From an uncultured Alphaproteobacteria bacterium (GTDB taxonomy: Bacteria; Pseudomonadota; Alphaproteobacteria; RF32; CAG-239): DNA of 52,871 bases. This document shows positions 43,827 through 52,657 of the stretch, piece after piece (the first letter of the stretch is position 1; each line of letters opens with the position of its first letter). The notes under the pieces are model-generated. The model was not told the origin of the DNA. It saw nothing but the letters and a program-made list of their open reading frames with translations, and did not search any database. The stretch is from assembly GCA_944390315.1 (NCBI GenBank), contig CALXPO010000013.1, positions 1-52,871 on the forward strand. The letters run 5' to 3'. The position numbers and the translations under genes were made by a program.

Positions 43827-44586
43827 ATCTAACCTTTGGGTACGAACGATAACGGCATTGATAATGGCTCCGATAGCCATTGCCGGTTTATATTTTGGTT
43901 ATCCATACGTCGTGCTGATGCTATTGGGGATAGGTGCCTTGCTCTCTTGGGAATGGAGTACGATGGTTGCTAATAATAAACCGACGGTATATGCCGTAGC
44001 TTATACGGTGTCAATGGCGGTTGCCGTCATGCTCAATTCGTGGCTGGGAATAGGTATAGCTTTGCTGTTTTGCACATTGTTGGTTTGGTTTAAGTCCAAA
44101 GGAGAAGCCCATCGCTTGTTGTTGACTTTAGGCGTGCCTTATATAACTTTGGGTATTGGTTCAATGATGTGGATTTATTACATTACCGCATTTCATATTC
44201 TTTGCTTTGTTTTGATGATATGGGCAACGGATATCGGCGGCTATGTCTTTGGAAAGACAATTAAAGGTCCGAAGTTGGCTCCCAAAATCAGTCCGAATAA
44301 AACTTGGGCGGGGTTGTGCGGCGGTATGGCTCTGTCTGCCTTATGCGCATGGGGATATCTCTATTTCTTCGGAATCAATGATTGGCGTTTGGCTGTTGCC
44401 GGTGCCTTGTTGGCTGTTATGGAACAAATCGGTGATTTGATTGAGTCGGCCATTAAACGTCATTTGGGACTGAAAGATTCGAGCACGCTAATCCCCGGAC
44501 ACGGTGGAGTCTTCGATCGTATTGACGGCATGATTTTTACCGCACCGTTTGTATTTTTAATCTTGGCATATTGGTTTAGTATTTAA
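43813..44586 (+). CDS. cdsA: phosphatidate cytidylyltransferase
   Basis: A 257-residue polytopic membrane enzyme that forms CDP-diacylglycerol for phospholipid synthesis. The family signature is near the C-terminus: SAIKRHLGLKDSSTLIPGHGGVFDRIDG (about 211-238; shown in two parts here, SAIKRHLGLKDSS and LIPGHGGVFDRIDG). The frame is open from 43783, but the ATG at 43813 follows GGGAGAG and begins the protein properly, giving a 14-bp overlap with uppS. Length is near the family average. Confidence 0.95.
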   Translation: MVKTKSNLWVRTITALIMAPIAIAGLYFGYPYVVLMLLGIGALLSWEWSTMVANNKPTVYAVAYTVSMAVAVMLNSWLGIGIALLFCTLLVWFKSKGEAHRLLLTLGVPYITLGIGSMMWIYYITAFHILCFVLMIWATDIGGYVFGKTIKGPKLAPKISPNKTWAGLCGGMALSALCAWGYLYFFGINDWRLAVAGALLAVMEQIGDLIESAIKRHLGLKDSSTLIPGHGGVFDRIDGMIFTAPFVFLILAYWFSI

Positions 44587-44607
44587 AAATAAAAGGCATT
44601 TGAAATT

Positions 44608-45738
44608 ATGGATTGGATAATCAATATACTTTACTATGTTGTTCCTTTTGTCGTTTTACTCGGCATTTTGGTGTTTGTACACGAATTCGGACATTTTCTG
44701 ATTGCTCGCCTTTGCGGCGTTCAGGTAACCGATTTTTCAATCGGATTCGGTAAACAATTGTGGGGATTTACGGATAAACATAAAACCAATTGGAAAATAT
44801 GCGCCGTTCCTCTGGGGGGGTATTGCCAGTTTTTAGGTGATGCCGACGCAGCTTCGGCCAATAGCGATGAAAGCGTTAAAGAACTTAGCGAAGAAGATAA
44901 GAAAAAAGCCTTTCCGTTTCAAAATCCATGGAAAAAGTTGGCTATTGTTTTAGGCGGTCCCGGTTTCAATTATCTTTTTGCAATAATTGTTTTTATGTTT
45001 ATGTTTGCATTTCTCGGAAAACTGACTTTTCCACCGGTCGTCGGCGAAGTGATTGAGGGCGGAGCAGCGGCAAAAGCCGGAATTATGCAAAATGACCGCA
45101 TATTGGAAATCAACGGCAAACAAATAGAAGATTTTAGCGATATCTCAACAGAAATTGCTCTGAGTGTTGATAATCAGGCTCATGTCAAACTTAAACGTGG
45201 TGACGATATCTTGGATTTGACGGTCGAGCTCGAAAAGATGGAAGTGGAAACAAACGGTCAGACAACGAAAAGACCGATGCTCGGTATAAAGTCAATTACC
45301 ACAATGGAAACGACGCATAAAAAGATGTCTTGGGGTGAGGCTTTTATGGAAGCCTGCGGCGAGACTTGGCGAATTACCGAAGGAACACTTCGCGGTGTCG
45401 GACAAATGATTACGGGTAAACGCGGCAGTGAAGATTTAGGCGGTATTATTCGTATAGCCGAAATGTCCGGCGATATATCTAAAAAGAATGGTTTGATAGA
45501 TTTTATTGCTTTTATGGCTTTGTTGTCTATCAATTTGGGATTAATCAATCTGTTTCCGATTCCCGTGTTGGACGGCGGACATGTCGTTATTTTCTTGATA
45601 GAAATCGTTACACGCCGTGAAATAAGTGTAAAAGTAAAAGAAAACTTGTTTAAGCTGGGATTTGCTTTGATTGTTGCCCTGATGATTTTTGCAACATGGA
45701 ACGACGTTGTTCACTTGTTTAATCGCTTTTTTGCATAA
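44608..45738 (+). CDS. rseP: site-2 protease RseP
   Basis: A 376-residue intramembrane zinc metalloprotease. The zinc motif is H24-E25-F-G-H28 in the first membrane segment, and the second conserved site is INLFPIPVLDGGH near residue 312-324. One PDZ domain lies in between (about 125-205, VVGEVIEGGAAAKAGIMQNDRI). RseP cleaves anti-sigma factors and signal peptide remnants at the inner membrane. Position between cdsA and bamA is standard for alphaproteobacteria. Confidence 0.96.
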   Translation: MDWIINILYYVVPFVVLLGILVFVHEFGHFLIARLCGVQVTDFSIGFGKQLWGFTDKHKTNWKICAVPLGGYCQFLGDADAASANSDESVKELSEEDKKKAFPFQNPWKKLAIVLGGPGFNYLFAIIVFMFMFAFLGKLTFPPVVGEVIEGGAAAKAGIMQNDRILEINGKQIEDFSDISTEIALSVDNQAHVKLKRGDDILDLTVELEKMEVETNGQTTKRPMLGIKSITTMETTHKKMSWGEAFMEACGETWRITEGTLRGVGQMITGKRGSEDLGGIIRIAEMSGDISKKNGLIDFIAFMALLSINLGLINLFPIPVLDGGHVVIFLIEIVTRREISVKVKENLFKLGFALIVALMIFATWNDVVHLFNRFFA

Positions 45739-45760
45739 TTATTGAATATTGAGGTCAGAG

Positions 45761-48016
45761 ATGAAAAGTAAAAAGTTATTGACAATTGCTTCTTTTTTGG
45801 CGGTGGCAACGACAGCCGAAGCTGCCGAAGTTAATAAAATTGATATCAGCGGCTTGCAACGTGTAGAAAAAGAAACTGTGCTTTCATATGTCAATGTTAA
45901 ACCCGGAGATGATGTCAATTCTGAGAGACTAAATGATGCTTTCAAAAAACTTTATACCACCGGTTTGTTTTCCGATATATCATTTGATATTAAAGGCGAT
46001 GTCTTAAAAATAACGGTAGAAGAAAATCCGATAATTAATAAACGCTTCTTTGACGGTAACGATAAAGTTGATGATAAAATGCTCGAAAGCGAAGTTCAAT
46101 TGGCACCGCGTTCCATTTATACGACCGCCAAAGTTCAGGAAGATGTCCAACGTATTTTAAATATTTATAAACGTGTCGGTCGTTATGCGGCAACGGTTGA
46201 ACCAAAGGTTATCAAAAGAGATCAAAATCGTGTTGATTTGATTTATGAAATTGATGAGGGGCCGTTGGCAAAGATAACCAAGATTAATTTTGTCGGCAAC
46301 GAACATTACAGCGACAGCGATTTGCAAGGAGAAATTTTAAGTAAAGAAACCAGATGGTGGCGTATTTTCTCATCATCGGAAAATTATGATCCCGAAAAAA
46401 GCAATTATGATAAGGAATTGTTACGTCGTTTCTATAATAACCGCGGTTACGCTGATTTTCGCGTGATATCTTCGGTTGCCGAGCTCAGTCCCGACAGTCA
46501 GTCTTTTGTGATAACGACGGTATTGGAAGAGGGCGTTCGTTATAAAATTAAATCAATTGATATTGTATCGGAGATTCCGGATATGAATACGGACGGATTG
46601 TCTGATAGCCTGAATATTGAGGTTGGAGATTGGTATGATGCTTCTAAGGTAGAAAAGAGTGTTTATTCGCTGACAGACGAAATCGGTAAACGCGGTTTTG
46701 CTTTTGTGGAAGTAGAACCCGAGCTTAATAAAGACATGAAAACGGGCGAGATGAAAATCACTTTCAAAATAAAGGAAGGGGCTCGCGTTTTCATTAACAG
46801 AATCAATATTATCGGTAACACCCGCACCTATGATGAGGTTATTCGTCGAGAATTTCGTATTAATGAAGGCGATGCTTTTAATGCCGCCAAAATCAGAGCT
46901 TCGCGCCGCAATATTGAGAATTTGAATTACTTCAGCAAAGTTGATATACAAACCGTTCCGACGTCAGATGACAGTAAAGCTGATATAAATGTCAATGTTA
47001 CCGAAAAATCTACGGGATATTTTAATGTCGGTATCGGCTATTCTACCGTCAACGGAGCCTTAATCCGTACGGGGGTTACCGAAAACAACTTTATGGGCAA
47101 AGGTCAACAACTTGGTTTTGACGTTGGCATATCTGAGCGTGTTCAAGATTATAATATTAATTTTACCGAGCCTTATTTCATGGATAGACCGCTTGCGGCC
47201 GGTATTGACTTATTCAAGAGTGAAAGCGATTACCAAGATGAGGCTTCTTACGATGAAGATACGATGGGGGGCAGAATTCGCTTAGGTTGGAACTATACGG
47301 ATGATTTATCTCAAAGTGTCCGCTATACCTTGCGTCAAGATGAAATTAAGAATGTCAGCCCAAGTGCATCAATTTATATTCAAAATCAAGAAGGTGAGTA
47401 CGTCGGTTCAATCTTTGGTCAAACTTTGTACTATGATAAGAGAGACAATGCCATTGATCCTAAAGAAGGATATTTCTTATCATTTGGTAATGATGTTGCC
47501 GGAGCCGGCGGTGATGAGAAATATTTAAAATTTGATGCTAAAGCCTATTGGTATACGACTTTTTATGATTATTACACCCTCAAAATGTTTATCAACGGCG
47601 GTTATATTGCAGGCTATGACGGAGAAAGCGTCCGCCTGTCTCAACGTTATTTTTTGGGTGGTTCGACCATGCGCGGATTTGACAGCGCCGGTATCGGTGC
47701 CAGAGATAAATATACCGAAGATGCTTTGGGCGGTAACTGGATGATCTATTCGGGAGCCGAAATGATTTTCCCGATTGGTTTGGATGAAGTCGGCATCAAA
47801 GGTCGTACCTTCGTCGATGTCGGTATGCTTGGTAAACCTGACGATGTCAGCTATAAAATCGTAGAATATTCGGATACGCCGCGTGTTTCGGTCGGTTTTG
47901 GGTTTAGCTGGCTGTCACCGATGGGTAAAATAGATATTGACTTCGGTTTCCCCGTTGTTAAAGAAAAATATGATGAAACCGAGGTCTTTCGTCTGAATTT
48001 TGGAACCAGCTTGTAA
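45761..48016 (+). CDS. bamA: outer membrane assembly factor BamA
   Basis: A 751-residue Omp85 protein that inserts beta-barrels into the outer membrane. It has a signal peptide (MKSKKLLTIASFLAVATTAEA), five POTRA domains (about 22-420) and a 16-strand barrel with VRGF-type motif (here STMRGFDSAGIG, about 636-647) and a C-terminal aromatic-like end (RLNFGTSL). The frame is open four codons earlier; the ATG at 45761 fits GAGG spacing. The last residue is Leu, not the usual Phe. Confidence 0.96.
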   Translation: MKSKKLLTIASFLAVATTAEAAEVNKIDISGLQRVEKETVLSYVNVKPGDDVNSERLNDAFKKLYTTGLFSDISFDIKGDVLKITVEENPIINKRFFDGNDKVDDKMLESEVQLAPRSIYTTAKVQEDVQRILNIYKRVGRYAATVEPKVIKRDQNRVDLIYEIDEGPLAKITKINFVGNEHYSDSDLQGEILSKETRWWRIFSSSENYDPEKSNYDKELLRRFYNNRGYADFRVISSVAELSPDSQSFVITTVLEEGVRYKIKSIDIVSEIPDMNTDGLSDSLNIEVGDWYDASKVEKSVYSLTDEIGKRGFAFVEVEPELNKDMKTGEMKITFKIKEGARVFINRINIIGNTRTYDEVIRREFRINEGDAFNAAKIRASRRNIENLNYFSKVDIQTVPTSDDSKADINVNVTEKSTGYFNVGIGYSTVNGALIRTGVTENNFMGKGQQLGFDVGISERVQDYNINFTEPYFMDRPLAAGIDLFKSESDYQDEASYDEDTMGGRIRLGWNYTDDLSQSVRYTLRQDEIKNVSPSASIYIQNQEGEYVGSIFGQTLYYDKRDNAIDPKEGYFLSFGNDVAGAGGDEKYLKFDAKAYWYTTFYDYYTLKMFINGGYIAGYDGESVRLSQRYFLGGSTMRGFDSAGIGARDKYTEDALGGNWMIYSGAEMIFPIGLDEVGIKGRTFVDVGMLGKPDDVSYKIVEYSDTPRVSVGFGFSWLSPMGKIDIDFGFPVVKEKYDETEVFRLNFGTSL

Positions 48017-48038
48017 TCAATCCTTGTAGGAGAGAAAA

Positions 48039-49052
48039 ATGATAGATACTAACTTTTTTATAAAAAAAGCAGAATTTACCTTGAAAGAAATTGCCGATAT
48101 ATGTGGAGCAACTCTTCAAAATGAGAGTAAGTCGGAAGTAAAAATATCTAATATCAATACCATGAATAAGGCAACAGCCGGAGAGATTTGCTTTTTTTAC
48201 GACAGAAAGAAAAAGGCGGAAGGTGCAAATATAAAAGCGACGGCTTGTGTGACCACCTCAGATTTGGCACAGTTTGTAGCTCCGGAAGTTGCTGTTCTGA
48301 CAAGCGATAACCCTAAGCTGGGCTTTTTGAAATTAAACGAAGCGATGTATGCCGAAAAACGTCCGTCGGCAAAAATTGCCGAAACGGCGGTTATCGGAGA
48401 AGGCACCAAAATGGGTGAAGGTTGTACGGTCGGTGATTATGTTGTTATCGGAGAAAATGTAGAAATCGGAGCCGGAACAATTATTGAACCTTTTGCCGTC
48501 ATCAGAGATAATTGTAAAATCGGCAGCAACTGCCGAATTGGTTCGCATGCCTATATTGCCTATACGATAATGGGGAATAATTGTTATATTTATAACGGAG
48601 CACGCTTAGGACAAGACGGATTCGGATTCCAGACAATCGGCGGTGTACATAAGCGTATACCACAGCTTGGTCGTGTTATTATCGGAAATGATGTTGAAAT
48701 CGGTTCCAATACTTGCGTTGACAGAGGTGCGCTAGATGATACTGTCGTCGGTGATGGTACGAGAGTTGATAATTTGGTACAAATTGCACACAATGATAAA
48801 CTCGGCCGTGGTTGCGTTATTGTTTCGCAAACGGGAATAGCAGGGAGTTGCAATTTTGGCGATTATGTGGTATGTGGCGGACAAAGCGGTTTTGCCGATC
48901 ACCTAAATGTGGGCAGCGGTGCCCAAATTGCCGCCCAATCCGGAATTATGCGTGATATTGAAGCAGGAACGGTTGTTATGGGTTCACCGGCAGTTCCGTT
49001 TAAGGATTTTATGCGACAGGTTTCGTTTTTGCAAAGAAATTCAAAAAAATAA
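48039..49052 (+). CDS. lpxD: UDP-3-O-(3-hydroxyacyl)glucosamine N-acyltransferase
   Basis: A 337-residue left-handed beta-helix acyltransferase in lipid A synthesis. An N-terminal uridine-binding domain (about 1-100) precedes hexapeptide repeats ([20 protein letters not shown] onward). The catalytic His is in [11 protein letters not shown] (about residue 245). The C-terminal helix ([11 protein letters not shown]) is typical. It supports an LPS-containing outer membrane. Order bamA-lpxD-fabZ is standard, but lpxA does not follow here. Confidence 0.95.
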   Translation: MIDTNFFIKKAEFTLKEIADICGATLQNESKSEVKISNINTMNKATAGEICFFYDRKKKAEGANIKATACVTTSDLAQFVAPEVAVLTSDNPKLGFLKLNEAMYAEKRPSAKIAETAVIGEGTKMGEGCTVGDYVVIGENVEIGAGTIIEPFAVIRDNCKIGSNCRIGSHAYIAYTIMGNNCYIYNGARLGQDGFGFQTIGGVHKRIPQLGRVIIGNDVEIGSNTCVDRGALDDTVVGDGTRVDNLVQIAHNDKLGRGCVIVSQTGIAGSCNFGDYVVCGGQSGFADHLNVGSGAQIAAQSGIMRDIEAGTVVMGSPAVPFKDFMRQVSFLQRNSKK

Positions 49053-49079
49053 ACATCAGTGATTTTTAAGGAAAAGAAA

Positions 49080-49535
49080 ATGTCAGAGAATAGAATTTAT
49101 ACAATAGAAGAGATTATGAATTTTTTGCCTCACCGCTATCCGTTTTTGTTGGTGGACAGATTGATAGAGGAAGTTCCCGGTGAAAAAGGTATCGGTATTA
49201 AAAATGTGACGATGAATGAAGAATTTTTCCAAGGGCACTTTCCCGGTAATCCGGTTATGCCCGGAGTTTTGCAAATTGAAGCCATGGCGCAGACGGCAGG
49301 AGCTTTGGTTATGGCAGCTTCAGCAAATGCTGAAAATGAAAGCGAAAAGAAAAAGAGTGTTTTGTTTATGTCGATTGACGGTGTTAAGTTCCGCAAACCG
49401 GTTAAACCCGGCGACCAATTGATGATGCATGTTGAAAAAATCCATGCTCGCCGCAACGTTTTTGTTTTTAAGGGCAAATCGATGGTCGATGATAAAGTTG
49501 TGTCTGAAGCAGAATTTACGGCAATGATTATATAA
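49080..49535 (+). CDS. fabZ: 3-hydroxyacyl-[acyl-carrier-protein] dehydratase FabZ
   Basis: A 151-residue hotdog-fold enzyme that removes water from 3-hydroxyacyl-ACP in fatty acid synthesis. The catalytic H is in LPHRYPFLLVDR and the Glu in GHFPGNPVMPGVLQIEAMAQ. The frame is open from 49059; the ATG at 49080 with AAGGAAAAG upstream is the better start. It competes with LpxD-branch enzymes for 3-hydroxyacyl-ACP, so co-expression with lpxD fits. It ends the long run; a terminator follows. Confidence 0.96.
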   Translation: MSENRIYTIEEIMNFLPHRYPFLLVDRLIEEVPGEKGIGIKNVTMNEEFFQGHFPGNPVMPGVLQIEAMAQTAGALVMAASANAENESEKKKSVLFMSIDGVKFRKPVKPGDQLMMHVEKIHARRNVFVFKGKSMVDDKVVSEAEFTAMII

Positions 49536-49559
49536 CAAAAACGGACAAAATAAAAGAGG

Positions 49560-49597
49560 TATCCCCGTACAATATAAGTAACGGGGATATTCTTTTT
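49560..49597 (+). terminator. rho-independent terminator after fabZ
   Basis: TATCCCCGT (49560-49568) and ACGGGGATA (49581-49589) form a perfect 9-bp stem followed by TTCTTTTT. It marks the end of the pyrH-fabZ run. Confidence 0.88.
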
Positions 49598-49688
49598 AAA
49601 TAAAATGTTTATAAACAGATAAAATACTTGCCTGGCTTATAATTTAACTTATCATAAATAACATAAAAAATGGAATAGGAGAAAATCT

Positions 49689-50642
49689 ATGGAATTTGCA
49701 TTATTTTTAGCGATTGTTGCCTTTTTAATATTAGTTAGTTCTGTGGTTATTGTTCGTCAGGGGTATGAATATACGGTTGAAAATTTTGGACGTTTTACAA
49801 GGACGCTTACACCAGGTTTACATTTAATAGTTCCGATTGTAGAAAGAGTTGGTGCAAAAATCAATCGTATGGAACAAGTTTTGGACGTTCCGTCGCAAGA
49901 TGTAATTACCAAAGATAATGCGACGGTGAGAGTAGACGGTGTTCTGTTTTTCCAGATTCAACAGGCAGCGAATGCGGCTTATCAGGTAAAAGATTTGAAT
50001 GTTGCGATTTTGAATTTGATAATGACCAATATTCGTACGGTTATCGGCAGCATGGAGATAGACGAATTGTTATCCCAACGCGATGCCATAAATCATAAAT
50101 TGTTAGCGGTTGTTGATGAAGCCACCATTCCTTGGGGAGTAAAAGTTACACGTGTTGAAATTAAAGATATTACGCCGCCGGCAGATTTGATTAATGCAAT
50201 GGCCAGACAAATGAAGGCCGAACGTGATAAACGTGCCAGTGTTTTGGAGGCCGAAGGTATCAGACAGTCAGAAATTTTGAAAGCCGAAGGTGAAAAGCAG
50301 TCAATGATTTTGGCGGCTGAGGCAGAAAAACAGTCGGCAATTTTGGCGGCAGAAGCCAAAAAAGAAGCAGCATTTCGTGAAGCTGAGGCTCGTGAACGCT
50401 TAGCACAGGCGGAAGCAACGGCGGCCAAAATGGTTTCAGATGCCATTGCCGGAGGTACACCTCAGTCTCTAAATTACTTTTTAGGACAAAAATACATTGA
50501 TGCTTTGCAAGGCATTATTACATCACCCAATCAAAAATTGTTGATGATGCCGATGGATACAGCCAACGTTATGAGTTCAATTGCAGGTATTGCTGAAATT
50601 GCCAAAGAAGTCATGACAGATAAACATAGTGCCAAGAAGTAA
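49689..50642 (+). CDS. SPFH-domain protein (stomatin/QmcA family)
   Basis: A 317-residue membrane-anchored protein. The N-terminal hydrophobic segment (about 3-24) is followed by an SPFH domain (about 25-200, QGYEYTVENFGRFTRTLTPGLH) and a long charged coiled coil (AEGEKQSMILAAEAEKQSAI...). This is the QmcA/paraslipin type, which forms oligomeric scaffolds in the inner membrane, often with an NfeD-like partner. That partner gene follows 10 bp later, which supports the pair. Confidence 0.93.
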   Translation: MEFALFLAIVAFLILVSSVVIVRQGYEYTVENFGRFTRTLTPGLHLIVPIVERVGAKINRMEQVLDVPSQDVITKDNATVRVDGVLFFQIQQAANAAYQVKDLNVAILNLIMTNIRTVIGSMEIDELLSQRDAINHKLLAVVDEATIPWGVKVTRVEIKDITPPADLINAMARQMKAERDKRASVLEAEGIRQSEILKAEGEKQSMILAAEAEKQSAILAAEAKKEAAFREAEARERLAQAEATAAKMVSDAIAGGTPQSLNYFLGQKYIDALQGIITSPNQKLLMMPMDTANVMSSIAGIAEIAKEVMTDKHSAKK

Positions 50643-50652
50643 GGGGACAGTA

Positions 50653-51105
50653 ATGGGGTATATGGAGTGGTTTTACCTTGGTTTATTTTTGGTGTTATTG
50701 GAGTTGTTTGCTCCCGGTGTTTATTTAATATGGTTTGGTCTTGCGGCATTTGCAACTGGATTTTTAAGTAAATATTACGAATTTTCGGCCATTGAGGTAT
50801 CAGGTGTATTTATTGCCTGTTCAACATTTTTTACTATATGCGGTTGGCTGTTTTATTCACGTTTTATGAAGAAGAGCAAAGTTGCGGAAGATTATAAATA
50901 CTTAAATGATGCAGCGGGTCAGCATATAGGCAAGGTATATACTTTATCAGAAGATGTAGTGGACGGTCGGTCCAAGGCTATTGTCGGTGACAGTGTGTGG
51001 CTCATTCAATGCGATACAAGTCTGAGAAAAGGAGATAAAGTTAAGATTGTTGGTGTTGACAACGGAGTCATTTTACGAGCAATTGACGCTAAAAAAATAA
51101 AATGA
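50653..51105 (+). CDS. NfeD-like membrane protein
   Basis: A 150-residue protein with two or three membrane segments (about 6-75) and a C-terminal OB-fold NfeD domain (about 90-145, HIGKVYTLSEDVVDGRSKAIVGDSVW). It pairs with the SPFH gene upstream, as is typical. The frame is open from 50629 within the upstream gene, but the ATG at 50653 has AAGGGG at good spacing. The serine-protease domain of long NfeD proteins is absent. Confidence 0.9.
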   Translation: MGYMEWFYLGLFLVLLELFAPGVYLIWFGLAAFATGFLSKYYEFSAIEVSGVFIACSTFFTICGWLFYSRFMKKSKVAEDYKYLNDAAGQHIGKVYTLSEDVVDGRSKAIVGDSVWLIQCDTSLRKGDKVKIVGVDNGVILRAIDAKKIK

Positions 51106-51172
51106 AATCTATTGTCAAACAATATAAATATTGCTATTCTGCGGCAAAATAAAACAGGTTAGGGGAAAAGAG

Positions 51173-51520
51173 ATGAGTCTAAAAAAAATATACTTTGCGA
51201 TTCTTGTAGTCGGTATTGCGGTGATTATTATCAGCATGTTTACGGGAACGAAGTTTATTCCGATAAGTTTAGGAATATTAAAGGAGATGATTGTAGACTG
51301 GAAGATTTTTGTTCCGGCCATTGTTTGTGCCTTTGCGTTTAGCAAAGTAAAGTATTATTGGCTGACAATGCTAGGATGCTCTTTAGTTACATCGATGGTT
51401 ATTCAGGTATTTTTCTTCAGTGTCAGAGCAGGAGCATATATTATCTGCCTTAGAGCATTTTGTTTTTTAGTTGTTGTATATATTGTTGATTATCTGCGTT
51501 TGGTTGGAAAACGCAAATAA
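51173..51520 (+). CDS. small integral membrane protein of unknown function
   Basis: A 115-residue protein made mostly of four hydrophobic segments (about 5-24, 42-58, 60-82, 88-108) with a basic C-terminus (LRLVGKRK). No family is recognised. The frame is open from 51131, but ATG 51173 has AGGGGAAAAGAG directly upstream and gives a proper membrane protein start (MSLKKIYFAILVV). It has its own short upstream gap and precedes the tRNA-Ser promoter. Confidence 0.7.
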   Translation: MSLKKIYFAILVVGIAVIIISMFTGTKFIPISLGILKEMIVDWKIFVPAIVCAFAFSKVKYYWLTMLGCSLVTSMVIQVFFFSVRAGAYIICLRAFCFLVVVYIVDYLRLVGKRK

Positions 51521-51545
51521 TTAGCAAAAAATATAAAAAAAAGAC

Positions 51546-51574
51546 TTGACCTTTGGGATTGTTTTAGATAAAAA
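51546..51574 (+). promoter_or_regulatory. tRNA-Ser promoter
   Basis: TTGACC (51546-51551), 17-bp spacer and TAAAAA (51569-51574). The -10 box sits in the loop of a perfect 13-bp inverted repeat (51555-51587). The start would be near 51581, 26 bases before the tRNA. Confidence 0.6.
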
Positions 51575-51587
51575 CTAAAACAATCCC
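51555..51587. promoter_or_regulatory. perfect 13-bp inverted repeat around the tRNA-Ser -10 box
   Basis: GGGATTGTTTTAG (51555-51567) and CTAAAACAATCCC (51575-51587) are perfect inverted repeats with a 7-base AT loop holding the -10 hexamer. No T-run follows, so it is not an evident terminator. It is placed like an operator. Confidence 0.6.
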
Positions 51588-51606
51588 GATTGGTTAGGGA
51601 GATGAA

Positions 51607-51698
51607 GGAGAGTTGGCAGAGCGGTTGAATGCACCTGACTTGAAATCAGACGAGGGGCGTGAGTTCCTCCCGGGGTTCGAATCCCTGACTCTCCGCCA
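51607..51698 (+). tRNA. tRNA-Ser (anticodon UGA)
   Basis: A 92-base class II tRNA with encoded CCA. Acceptor GGAGAGT pairs with ACTCTCC, the anticodon stem CTGA/TCAG encloses CTTGAAA with anticodon TGA, a long variable arm (GAGGGGCGTGAGTTCCTC) is present and the T-loop is TTCGAAT. It decodes UCA and related serine codons. Its 3' part is duplicated downstream. Confidence 0.97.
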
Positions 51699-51793
51699 TT
51701 AAAAAAGAGCACCTGAAAAGGTGCTTTTTTTTTAATGTAATGAGGAGAGCTGGATTTGAACCCCGGGAGAGGGGTTTGACTACAAGCGAAAGG
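51681..51793 (+). repeat. 113-bp direct repeat, left copy
   Basis: It starts in the tRNA-Ser T-loop, covers the tRNA 3' end and terminator, and extends 60 bp beyond. It recurs at 51868-51980 (period 187 bp) with a single T/C difference at 51775/51962. It includes GGATTTGAACCCCGGGAG (51751-51768), which on the reverse strand resembles a tRNA T-arm. Confidence 0.9.
51701..51733 (+). terminator. terminator of tRNA-Ser
   Basis: AGCACCT (51708-51714), loop GAAA and AGGTGCT (51719-51725), followed by nine T. An identical copy lies at 51888-51920. Confidence 0.93.
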
Positions 51794-51867
51794 CGGGCGG
51801 GAGAACGCCGGTGAGCGAGAGCGAATGAGCGCAGTGGAACAAGCATTGCGGAGCAATGTCGCGGACC
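51794..51867. other. 74-bp GC-rich spacer between tRNA-Ser repeats
   Basis: About 65 percent GC by count (48 of 74), far above its surroundings. It holds the hairpin CATTGC GGA GCAATG and ends in GTCGCGGACC just before the second repeat copy. No gene is present. Confidence 0.7.
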
Positions 51868-51980
51868 ATCCCTGACTCTCCGCCATTAAAAAAGAGCACC
51901 TGAAAAGGTGCTTTTTTTTTAATGTAATGAGGAGAGCTGGATTTGAACCCCGGGAGAGGGGCTTGACTACAAGCGAAAGG
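51868..51980 (+). repeat. 113-bp direct repeat, right copy
   Basis: Second copy of the tRNA-Ser 3' end (T-loop to CCA), terminator and 60-bp tail. It has no 5' tRNA half, so it is a fragment, not a gene. The tail runs on into TTCAAATCAT, unlike the left copy. Confidence 0.9.
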
Positions 51981-52085
51981 TTCAAATCATCAATTCTTGT
52001 GGGAATTATACATTAAATCAAAAAAATGTTGCATCCTAAGAAGAGGATAACTAAGCTGGAAAATAGGTTATTGGTTAAAGGAATA

Positions 52086-52638
52086 ATGATGAAAAATTTA
52101 GTTTTTTTGCATGGCTCGGGAGCTGATTGTAAGGCTTATCATAATTTGATGTCGGAAATTGGTCGCTTTTAATGCCCCTTTCCCTCATCCAGATAAACAG
52201 AATAAGTTCGTCTGGTTTAATAAAGTTCTAAAAGAGGGTAGGAGAGATGCCGTAGAAAAAGATTATTGGTCATCGGTCGACTATATAAAAAGGCAGTTAG
52301 AAAATTTAAAACTTAATCCGGCAGACACAATTCTCGTCGGTCATTCTCAAGGCGGAGGAATGGCGGCGCATATGGGCTTGGAATTAAACTTAAAAGCTGC
52401 AATCAGTATATGTGGAGATTTGCCTTATAATATTACTTATATTAACAAAGCACATACACCGATTTTCTGGTTTGAGGCGGCTGAGGACGGATATATAGAT
52501 ACCTCTCGCAAAGCATCGTATAAGATACTTGAAAATTTAGGAGTTAATTTGCATTATCAAATATTGCCGACAAGTACGCATAAAGATTTTGAAAAAGATT
52601 TGCTATTTTTTCTAAATAAGACAGATGTTACTTTATGA
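52086..52638 (+). pseudogene. frameshifted alpha/beta hydrolase
   Basis: The start (ATG 52086, AAAGGA upstream) reads MMKNLVFLHGSGADCKAYHN and stops at 52170 after 28 codons. The rest continues in another frame from about 52159 (AFNAPFPHPDKQNKFVWFNKV onward) to 52638. Together they form an esterase/dienelactone-like hydrolase with oxyanion-region HGSG, nucleophile elbow GHSQGGGM and catalytic His in STHKDF, with Asp likely in AEDGYID. Compared with such proteins the junction also lacks about ten residues, so a small deletion with frameshift is likely. A sequencing error is possible but less likely given the missing residues. Confidence 0.75.
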
Positions 52639-52657
52639 TGGTAACTATAAATTAGGT

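Noticed and set aside
51575..51985. Reverse-strand frames of 66-136 codons across the tRNA-Ser repeats
   Set aside because: They consist of translated tRNA and terminator sequence on the opposite strand and repeat with the DNA repeat; this is a common spurious gene call beside tRNAs.
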